Positions 55,001-64,000 of a DNA stretch of 64,000 nt are shown in pieces. The stretch is from Sapria himalayana (Eukaryota; Streptophyta; Magnoliopsida; Malpighiales; Rafflesiaceae). The DNA lies in contig JAREIK010001332.1 of NCBI GenBank assembly GCA_029783825.1, positions 1,831,314 to 1,895,313 on the forward strand, given 5' to 3'. The position numbers and the translations under genes were made by a program. The number at the start of each line of letters is the position of its first letter. Within the stretch, counting starts at the first letter, position 1. The notes under the pieces were generated by a model. That model searched no databases. It was not told the DNA's origin and saw only the letters and a program-made list of their open reading frames with translations.

Positions 55001-57560
55001 TATATTGTAAAATATTATGGTGACTAATTTATAAGTTAGGTAATATTCCAAAAGCTAATTAACAAGAAGTCTCATCAACATGAATCTGTATGTGCATGAT
55101 TCATACAAATAGTAAAGAGAACTTTCATCTAAATATCAATCTCATAAAGATTATATTAGTAGTTTGGTTGTTCAACAGTGAGAGAATTTAATTCTAGTAT
55201 AATAGATATTTAGACTGTGGTATCAATCTTAGATTTATGGGCTTATTCATTTAATTTAGGTGGTGTTTATTTAAACTAGCTCAAATTATATTATGTTTGG
55301 ACACATCGAATGTTGGTGATATTATGCAATTACTCCTTGCCCTAATGGTATAAAGATGGTCTTATCATAGTTATCTCCTCAATATGTCACCACTGAGATA
55401 ATAATTCATATCTACTCAATAGTCATTCATAATCTCATACTTTTTAGGTAACTTCATATGCACACTTTTATTATTCAGTCTCAAGTGTCATAAATATTAA
55501 GAATTTATACAATTTATAAGTATTTGTACTTTCAGCTTCATAAATAATAAACTTGCATAATTAACATATGCTTCTCTCAAGTTTTACGAATGGGAAACAT
55601 ATGAGTGAAAGTAACTCACATGGGATGTCACCACACCTTGTGAGTCATACAAACTCATACTAATCCCAAGGATTGCATGCCTCTCCTCCTTGGTGATGTT
55701 GTGATTTCCACATTAAAGGTAAAACTCTAAGAAGAACATACTAGATAATATTTATTCCAATTGATAACTATTTATTTTAATATGGGTAAAATAAATTTAT
55801 GAGTAAAAGCATTGCCTTTTTTGGCTTCATAAGTACCATGCTCATAATAATTAACATATCCAATTTTAGGGTTTAATGTATAGATTTTTTTCATTCATCA
55901 TAGTCAGAAGGGTTGCCAATTCCTTTCTATCATATGTATTATTAAACCCCAAGGTTTACTTGTCACTGTCTACCTTGACAATCTTATACAAACTTAGCAA
56001 TATTTTAAACCTTAGTTCATGTGTAAATTAATCACTCATCCAATAATATTCATATCACCGCATAAATCAAACATATTCATTAAAATAAAATCTAATGTCA
56101 TATTACATAAAACAAATTATAAAATCCTAGATCACATGCTACTTTGATAAATATTTTTGAATCCATCCTAGTGAGGTTAGATTTGAGAGTTGTGCCCCTG
56201 ACTCTAGGGATTAGCATTATGCATTGCTTGCTTGCTTGTTGAGTCCCCATGGATTGTGAAATTCACACCTAGGGTTTGGTAGTTGTATTGTGGATTATTT
56301 TGTTGCATGGAGGGAAAAAAATAATGAGAGATATCTAAATTTTTTTACAACTTTTATACTTGGGCTATTCTAGATTTATTATAAATAGTAAATCATGGCT
56401 TTCAAAAGAAAGTCTAAACATTGGCTTTTATATCTTAAGCTTGTGGTCATAACTCTAGAAAATGGTTATGACTCAATAATACTTCTCAATCTTTCTATAA
56501 CACAAAGTTATAATGTTAGGTAATAACCATGACTTAGGTCTAATGTTTTTATAATACAAAGTTATGATAATGTGGGCTGGTCATATCTTTGTATGTCTGT
56601 CTTCTTGTTCTTCATAAAGGACCACTATACTAAGAAAGGTCTTGACATTGTGAATAGTCTTTCATATTATTATATGATCATGGTATTATGAAATTATTAT
56701 GGTATTAGCATTGGTCTTTTTTGATCATTATATGATGATGGCAGTATAAAATAGCCATTACATAAGTCTTTAATTTTCTCATATATTATGTTGCCACGAT
56801 GCTAGAAAGGTGCCATAATGCTAAAAATTAGCCCATACATAAAATCATGGTTTTGCCTTCTTTTGAGGACACAAGTCATGGTCTTGGGAAATGGCATACT
56901 TGTGTAATGATCTCCATAACATTTCATATCCTAAAATTCATGGTATTGAATAATTTTCATAGCTTTGACCTGAGTAGTTTTGGCTCTATAATTTTTTATA
57001 GCTCAATAGTCACAACTTTATAAAAAAGTTATGACTCTAACTTAAAATCACCATAGCATATTAAAGATAAAATCTCAAAGTTAGGACATGACAATAACTT
57101 TTAATACTATTGGGATACTTTAGTTGTTATGATATATAGTGATTTAAATTTTATGAGATAAGTATGACTGTAACTCCATGATAATATTGCAATCATAAAG
57201 ATTGTGTTACACATGGAATGATTGTGCTAATGAGTTAGTATAATTGTGACATACAAAAATTTCTTTGATCAATTAAATAAAATTTTGGCCAAGAATAGAT
57301 GCTAAAAATAAATAGGACTCCATACTCTATCCCTCAGTCAAACATCTCCAAAGCCTATCAATTTCATGACTATTTATTAAAACCTATCAAACTATAAAGT
57401 TATGAAATCAATCGATAATTACTTTATTTTTAGTGACGATTGTCTTAAAATATTCTCTTGTTACCTAGAAGTTTGGTGATGTGATGATTGTCATCATGAA
57501 GATAACTACATGATTGAAGAAGAGCTTAACCTAAAGAATAATGCATGCAAATTATTATAG
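55001..57560 (-). repeat. LTR-7 of Athila-like family, inverted relative to LTR-1
   Basis: Its reverse complement follows LTR-1 (3680 to 4350, then 5000 to 5800): AATAGTCATGAAATTG, CTAATTTTTAGC, AGCCAAAACTACT, AAAACCATGATTTTATG, TGACTATGATG. The inner end is next to the primer site at 54977. The outer (right) end is approximate. It is the 5' LTR of the minus-strand unit whose Gag tail lies at 53985-54480. Confidence 0.6.
56351..56363 (-). promoter_or_regulatory. LTR core promoter (TATA box)
   Basis: On the minus strand CCAAGTATAAAAG, equivalent to those at 38089 and 53508. Confidence 0.55.
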
Positions 57561-58244
57561 TTTATGTTTTATTCTGAAATTTTTGTTTCTAGGATTTTAT
57601 ATTATTGATTCCTTCAATTATAAATATTGGTTTATTATAATATATTTTTTGGTGTATCAAATATATATGAGATTTTATAAATGTGAAACTATTAGTATTT
57701 TTTAAATTTGAATTGGTGATTGAAATTGATGCTTGAATTTTTTAGTTTAAAATTGTAGATTTTATATATATTTTTTGAAATTATATAAGTTTATGGTGAA
57801 ATTTTGTGCAAAATATATGTATAAACTATTTAACTGAATTTTTATGGTATTATTTAATTATAAATTCTAAGACGAATTAGAACATTTTTTAAAAAATAAT
57901 TTATTGGTTTTCATGTTAAAATTTAATATGTAAAACATGTTTTAATATATATATATGTAGAGACACATTGCTTGGAATGATAATATAATCATCAAGCAAA
58001 TTATTGATTCTAAGATGAAAAAGTCTATAAAGAAGGATTTTTAATTAATATTTCATATGGGGTTCAATAACATGAAAATCCATGACCATAATGTTAAGAA
58101 AATACAAATTATTTTAAGGACATGGTAATAGGCCAAGTATGATTTGGGATGGCATCACAAAAAAAACGTTTAATATTTTCATTCTTGAATATAAGAATAA
58201 TATATTTGGACATTTTATTTAACAAGTAATTTTTGTAGATGGAA
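57561..58244. other. AT-rich stretch without recognisable gene
   Basis: About 680 very AT-rich bases between LTR-7 and hAT copy 2. I see no coding signal, terminal repeat or match to the other repeats of the window. Confidence 0.6.
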
Positions 58245-59039
58245 AGTTGAAATAGAGGTATCAATAATCAACCGGGCTGGACTGGCTGGTCGGGCTCGAG
58301 GCACGGGACGATTTGACCGTGCCTGGGCCAGCTCGGCATGGAAATTTCCCATGCCCGGGCCCGTGTCGAGCCGTGCTGATGCCAACCGGGCCTCGTTTCG
58401 TGCATGACCCAGCATGGTTAGGTGGCCGGTGGCACGGCCTGACGGCATAGGACATGTCCTGCGGACCCGCACCCCATGTCCCCACCCCAACGCCAGCACC
58501 ATTTGGTTCAGATAGGGAAAACGCATGTGCGCGGGTCCACTCCGACCCGATCCGTTGTCCCAACCAACCCGAATCACCCCCCCTAACGGTTAAAAAAAAT
58601 TTGAATATCAGCAGTTGGATTTTGCCTCCAAAGGCTATGGGGCATAATCTGACGGCCCTCATGATGTTGCCCCATAAAATTCAATAAAAAATTAAAAAAA
58701 AAACATTAAAAATACTTTAAAATCTTTTTTTTCTTTAATCTATAAAATCTCCACCACCTCTCTATAACATTTATGTTTTTCATAAATATTTATTCTCAAA
58801 TATCACACTCTCAAAACTCTTGCTCTTATCTCTCTCGGGACTCGGGATTTCATCATTCGGCTCGGCTTTTCGGGACTCTCAACTCAGGTTTGGAATTTTG
58901 AACTAGACTATGGTGTACCGTGCACGTGATCTACAAGGTATTTTAAGTTTTTTGTTTACTCTATCTCTCTCTCTAGTATCTCTATTTAATCCAAAAATCT
59001 AAAATCTATCATCTAGGCTCTACCTTCTGTTTAACAAAA

Positions 59040-61710
59040 ATCCTAAAAAATAACTAGTACTAATGAAACATATTTAAATTTAGAAAATGAAAATCTTACA
59101 CAGAGGTCTGAAGCTGCTGAAACTTTGGTTTCTCTAGTCGTCTCAACCCAAATATCTAAAAAACAAAAAACTAGGAAGACTTCTGTAGTTTGGACTCATT
59201 TTAATATAATAAAACAAAAAAATGTTAGGGGTGAGGAAGAAGAAATGACAGTGCAAATATTGTATGAGAAATTTAACTTGTAAGAATTCTTTTGGGACTG
59301 GACACCTTAAGAGGCATGCCGAATTATGCACCAAAAAACATGGTGCATTAGATCATAGGCAAACTCAACTTAGCATTGCATTTTTTGAGACTAGATCAAG
59401 TTCAATCTCAATGTTTACTCCCTTCATATACTGTAGTGAGTTCGGTAGGGAAGGCATGGCTAGACTTATCACATTGATGGGTCTTCCGATCATATTTTCA
59501 GAAGATCCAAGGGTAGTGCACATCATGCGGACATATTTTCAGCCTGTTTATCGTAGGTTCCCAGGTCCACATCTAGGAACAACATACTAAAATTTTATAA
59601 GTTAGAAAAACATTTAATAATTAATGAATTTATGGCATATAGTGGAGTGGGGTCTGTGAAGTCCGATATCTGGACAAGTCACGATGAATCATCTTATATG
59701 CATGTCTCACTGGCCACTATGTAGATTCTAACAGAACAATGAATAAAAAAATTTTAGGATTCTCTAAGATTCTCTATACTCATGATGGCCCGGTCATTTT
59801 TGAGTGTATGTTGAAAATCTTTAGAGAATATAAAATTCAAAATAAAAATAGTAGTATCACATTTGATAACGCATCTAACAATGGAATAGTGATTAACATG
59901 TTTGCTAGGAATATTAAAGATGCACCATTAGGAGAGATCTTTCGTGTCAGATGCATGTGTCACATGATTAACATGATTGTACAAGCGAGTATGAAGGTGT
60001 GTTCCCTCGCATTGGATAATATATGTAATGCACTAAAATATATTCACACTCCTCGCAGACAATAAAAGTTTTGCTGTATATATAATTTGTTTTTACTTAA
60101 TAATCTGTTTTAATATTTTCATGTAAGTGCAGGAATGGAAATATTAAAAGCCCGGGGATGCAGCAGTAGCACAATAATGGAGGTCGCGTTGACCGGTCAG
60201 CGGGCCGAAATTTTTGGAGCAGAGCCTGGCCCATTCCATGATCCGACCCGCTTCAGTTAAATGAACCGGATGTTTATTTTTTGTATAAAATGATTTGTAT
60301 TTATTTTTTCGGGCGGCTGTTTTTTGACCCGGTTGAACTGTTCATCATCCCTCTCCTCTCTCTCTGCGCAATTTCGCGACTGCTCCATGCTGCATACTAT
60401 AAGACTTTCTATTCTTGGTTTTAATCTATAACGCATAAGCATTTTCTGGTGGAGGTAGCTAGTCGTACTGAGCGACTAGCGAACCACGTTATTTCTGTGT
60501 TGATTTCTCGTTTTGATTCTGTCGTGGATGCTTGTGGATTGGGATATATATATTGCTTATTTATGTGTTTTCTGTTGTTTTCTGTTCTTAATCTCACTAC
60601 CCGTGGAAGCGCGATTGCCCAACAAGTTTGGTAGTCTCTATTTGTTTGTGAATCTTAAGAAAAAGAAATTTCAATCTGATGTGAGGTACCATTGGAATTA
60701 CACGTACCTAATGTTGGAGTCATGTGTTTGATACTAACACGTGATATCCGACTACGTCTATAGTAAGAGTGACGAACTTATTATTGACGACACTGACTGG
60801 GCTTCAAAAATTTAATTTATGAAATTCCTGAAGATTTTTTATAACACGACGAACATGCGTTCCTCGGTTTATACTCCTATGACTTGGATTGCACTCAGGT
60901 GCATATGCAACATTAGTAGCATGTTTAGAAAGTATCGAGCAGACCTGACACTTAGCCATATGGTTGTAGAGATGAAAACCAAGTACTTAAAGTATTGGTC
61001 AACCGTTTCATCTCTTTATTGTCTTGCTGCATGCATGGACCCTAGGGTTAAGGTGTAAGGGGTAGATAACACCCTGACTTACATTTCCTCGTACATGAAC
61101 CTGGAAGACCCATCTTAAGGGTTCATTCGCAAGAAGTTGACTGACATGTTCACATACTACGATACTAGGTATGGTGGTAGTAGTATTGAGACTGTGATTA
61201 CAGACATGGATACTTTCTTCGGAGATCATGATTTTTCCATTCAATTATCGAGAAAAAAATGACGGGGTGGACCATCACATAGGAGCGAGCTTTCTCGGTA
61301 CTTAGATACCAATTACTGCTCAAACCTATCACATTCTGTTACTAAGAATCTTGATATATTACAGTGGTGAAAATCATTAGTCCACCTCTCCTGTGCTATC
61401 TAGGATGACACGGGATCTACTGACTCCTCCTGTGTTGAGCGTAGAATCAGAGTCTGCATTTTCTATTGCAATGAACGTGATTTCGCATAGGAGATCGAGA
61501 TTACGTCCGGATATTGTTGAGGCCTTGGCTTGTTTGAAGGATTTGGAGGATTCGAGGGTTTAGCATCAAGCATCGTGCTGGAGCTGGAATATGGACTGCA
61601 TCCACTACGAAAGTGGAGGAGTTTATTGTTGATGATGATGATCCATATGATAGTGATTTTGATGTTGTGGTTGATGATGCTCATGATATGCCGATTGACG
61701 ATTGACATGG
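59040..61710 (+). pseudogene. BED-finger hAT transposase, copy 2, with frameshifts, stops and an LTR insertion
   Basis: SVVWTHFNIIKQK (about 59180-59220) starts the BED finger; the zinc-binding part CKYCMRNLTCKN and HLKRHAELC (about 59252-59333) is in another frame. Next come FSEDPRVVHIM, SDIWTSHDESSY (about 59665-59700, first catalytic Asp kept), ITFDNASNNGIVINMFA (about 59850-59905, second Asp) and MCHMINMIVQASMK. The reading frame breaks at the copia LTR, and KKKKFQSDVRYHWNYTYLML resumes at about 60655. C-terminal parts include RSSVYTPMTWIALR, SRYLDTNYCSNLSHS and a frameshifted SRMTRDLL-type segment (about 61395-61430), where copy 1 has a stop. Inactive. Confidence 0.88.
60067..60629 (+). 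mobile_element. Copia-type solo LTR nested in hAT copy 2
   Basis: A 553-base segment begins TGCTGTATATATAATTTG at 60072 and ends GATTGCCCAACA at 60624, with a perfect AGTTT duplication (60067-60071, 60625-60629). hAT copy 1 has the uninterrupted target at the corresponding place (CAACAAGAGTTTGGTAG near 35901). It is the same family as 1633-2194, and shares GGGGATGCAG.AGTAGCACAA and GCGACTAGCGAACCACG. ORFs at 60449-60634 and 60257-60442 are LTR sequence. Confidence 0.9.
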
Positions 61711-62658
61711 TTTCTAGTTTCCCATGCCCATTGCCAGATGTCGGTTGCCAATACCATGCCACTTCATGCCACGCCACATGCCATTTGTCATTGCCACGTG
61801 ATTTTGATCTTTGATGCCTCGCGGTCACGGACACAGTTGATGATTTGTCTTATTTATTCTTGATTCTGCTTTTTGATTTCAATGTTTTCTTTTGTATTGA
61901 TTGTACCCTTTTTTATTTACGTTACGTTGTATTTGCTTTGGTTAGATATTTATTGGCCAATTGGATATTTGGTTTACTTTTGTTTTTATGACTTTGTAAT
62001 TTTTTTTAACAAAATTTTTTGTTTAATTTATTTGTGTTTAAATTTTTCATTTAAATATTAAAACTTTATAATTTAATTCTAATAAACTGTAATCTAAATT
62101 TATTAAAAATTAATAAAAAAAGATTAAACTTTATTAAAATTTTCAAGTTACAAATTTTTAACAATTTTCAAGTTACCAATTTAAACTTTGTAATTTATTA
62201 AAAATGTAATAAAAAAATTTAAACTTTATAATTTATTAAATTTTTAACAATTTTCAAGTTAAAAATTTAAAATTTTAAACATTATTTATATATAATATAA
62301 TATATAATATATATATAGTTTAACTTTAATACAATACTTTAAATTTTTAAAATTATAAAAATTTTATTTTTTTAACCAGACCCCTACGGGCCTGACCCGG
62401 CATGATACTTTTACCGCTGGGCCGATGGGCCAGGCCAGGTCTGTCTTTAATAAACCATGCACCACCAGGCACGACAGGATACTGTAATCGTGTCGTGCCA
62501 GGCCCGGCACGAAAGCACGGCATGCTCAAAAAAAAATGGGCTGGCCCGGCCCATCATGTCCCGTTTGACACCACTAAGTTGAAATATTGATTAATTAATC
62601 AAATTTGAGCAGCATATAAGTAAAAAAGATTTGGAAGAGTACATTTCTGGATAAATTT

Positions 62659-62905
62659 ATGCAGATACATGGATGTTTATCTCAATTAAAATTCATCTCA
62701 TCATATTATGTAGCTTTATAGAATAACATTTTCACATACAGATTTAGGAGAGAATTGTGTTTAAGGGTTAAGGAAGAATAGATAATTAGTGTTAAGGAAA
62801 TAAAATATAAAAAAGTAGTTATAAGGATTAAAAAATTTTTAAATTTGATGAGATGTAAATATGTTGATTCTACCCTTACAAAATACCCAAATATGTTGAA
62901 TTATG
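62659..62905 (+). repeat. AT-rich direct repeat, copy 1
   Basis: ATGCAGATACATGGATGTTT through TGATTCTACCCTTACAAAATACCC is repeated at 63294-63427 plus 63860-63962. No coding content. Its ends are unclear and the family is not recognised. Confidence 0.7.
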
Positions 62906-63268
62906 ATTATATGAATAATTCAAAAAGTTAGGAAGATATTATTATATGAATAATTTTAAATTACAAAAATAACCTTAAATATAATATTTTATTATTTTCT
63001 TTAATATTGAGATGTGAGAATTATGTTTAGTACACCCACCAAAAAATAACTACAAGAAAAAATTAAAAAATTAATATTTAAGAAAAAATACACCAAAACA
63101 TAAAGTATTTATTATTTGGTGCACTAATAATACTATTCCAATTTTTTCCCATCAATTATTTATAAATTTTAAAAAAAGTGGCTTTAGATTTCAAATACCA
63201 CTATTTGGAATTTGAAACAATTCTTCGGATTTGAAATATTTCATTTTATTTTTTTATATCTAAATATT
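62906..63268. other. AT-rich spacer without recognisable feature
   Basis: Nothing coding is visible. It ends in an (AT)n tract (63269-63294) just before the second direct repeat. Confidence 0.6.
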
Positions 63269-63293
63269 TGATATATATATATATATATATATA

Positions 63294-63962
63294 TATGCAG
63301 ATACTTGGATGTTTATCTTAATTTAATTTAATTTCATCATTTTATCCACCTTTATTGGATAACAAATTTTACATATAGATTTAAGTGAGAATTGTGTTTA
63401 AAAGTAAAGGAAGAATAGACAATTAAGTCCTATTTGTTTTTTGGGCTGAACACTAATAACAATTTAGTTTTAGTGTTCAGCTATTTATTTTTCAAAAAAT
63501 TTATGACTTAATGCTGAATTTTTTTAAAAAATTATTATGAAAAGAAATAGTTAAAATATTTAGTTTTTTCTATTCAAAAAAAAATCATTTTTCATCTAAA
63601 TAAGAAAAAAATCATCATTACCTAATAAGGAGGAGAGCTAATAACACTCACGATTATGGATGACAACGGGGGTTTGGGACAATATACCTCATCACGACCC
63701 GGCTCATTTATTTTTTTTAAATTTTGCCTCATTACCAACCCTACTCATTATCCAATGTTAAAAAATAAACAACTTAATATTTAATGCTATTAAGTACCAT
63801 TCAGCATTAAGCTCAAAAAAAGTTCTATTAAGCATTAATTAAAAAAACAAATACCACCTTTGTGTTAAGGAACAAAATATAGAAAAATAGTCAAATGGAA
63901 GTAACTAACTTTAAAATTTAATGAGATATAAATATGTTGATTCTACCCTTACTAAATACCCA
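63294..63962 (+). repeat. AT-rich direct repeat, copy 2, interrupted
   Basis: It matches copy 1 up to GAATAGACAATTA (63425) and again from GTGTTAAGGAACAAAAT (about 63861) to TTGATTCTACCCTTACTAAATACCC. The gap is the insertion at 63426-63860. Confidence 0.7.
63426..63860. mobile_element. Small TIR-type insertion (MITE-like) in the direct repeat
   Basis: About 435 bases absent from copy 1 of the direct repeat. The left end AGTCCTATTTGTTTTTTGGG and the reverse complement of the right end AAAGGTGGTATTTGTTTTTT share TATTTGTTTTTT, giving an imperfect terminal inverted repeat. A perfect 12-bp stem (GCTGAACACTAA, 63445-63456 with 63470-63481) lies near the left end. No transposase. The duplication length is unclear, so the superfamily is not assigned. 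Confidence 0.6.
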
Positions 63963-64000
63963 AAATACTCATATATTATATTAATGATTGCAATTCAAAA

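Larger units (their letters stand above)
58245..62584 (+). mobile_element. hAT transposon, copy 2, complete ends with perfect target-site duplication
   Basis: The element spans 58253-62576. The left end is TAGAGGTATCAATAATCAAC then CGGGC (a short insertion relative to copy 1), and the right end is CCCGTTTGACACCACTA. The perfect 8-bp duplication AGTTGAAA lies at 58245-58252 and 62577-62584. GC-rich ends, a CTCTCT leader, transposase remnant and AT-rich 3' part follow the order of copy 1, to which it is clearly closest. It contains a copia solo LTR at 60072-60624. A further block near 61700-61800 (repeated TGCCA words) is absent from copy 1. Confidence 0.93.

Overview
This window looks like flowering-plant nuclear DNA: AT-rich, depleted in CpG, and built almost entirely of layered, decayed transposable elements. 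The plant assignment rests on Athila-type Ty3/gypsy remnants with a tRNA-Asp primer site, a Tekay/Del-type chromovirus with a chromodomain remnant, plant CACTA (TNP2) transposase remains, BED-finger hAT elements and copia solo LTRs. I cannot name the species. I see no convincing host gene, tRNA, rRNA or CRISPR array. Every long coding region I can follow carries stops or frameshifts, so the window reads as a silent, gene-poor, probably pericentromeric repeat landscape.

Layout. 1-3560: remains of an Athila-like internal region (gag tail, repeat-rich part, and a second ORF resembling the putative plant transposon protein domain), interrupted by a copia solo LTR at 1633-2194 (TSD GAATT). 3640-31020: same-strand array of LTRs and internal regions (LTR-1, internal A, LTR-2, antisense gag-pol, LTR-3, internal B, LTR-4). 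LTR-1 is split by a structurally complete Tekay chromovirus at 5823-13975 (TSD TTTAT, minus strand). Between LTR-2 and LTR-3 lies a gag-pol of another Ty3/gypsy lineage on the opposite strand without its own LTRs. 31265-33150: CACTA TNP2 remnant (minus). 33930-37509: hAT copy 1. 37961-43060: LTR-5 and an Athila gag/protease remnant. 43076-44310: truncated Tekay LTR. 44303-53060: minus-strand Athila element split by hAT copy 3 (44429-48387), which itself contains a 508-bp GC-rich hAT derivative (46034-46541). 53060-57560: LTR fragment, a coiled-coil tandem repeat ORF, and inverted LTR-7. 58253-62576: hAT copy 2 (TSD AGTTGAAA) carrying a second copia solo LTR (60072-60624, TSD AGTTT). 62585-64000: AT-rich direct repeat split by a small TIR-like insertion.

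Insertion order readable from nesting: Athila-like elements are oldest, then Tekay, hAT and copia insertions. hAT copy 2 predates its copia insertion, and hAT copy 3 predates the small hAT inside it. The most unusual points are a conserved internal module of the Athila-like family (hairpin signature, TATA-like box, second ORF) present in several copies, the antisense gag-pol between two same-sense LTRs, LTR-borne minisatellites, and a hAT family with strongly GC-rich ends. Boundaries given with target-site duplications are exact; the Athila-like LTR starts are uncertain by about 50 bases or more.
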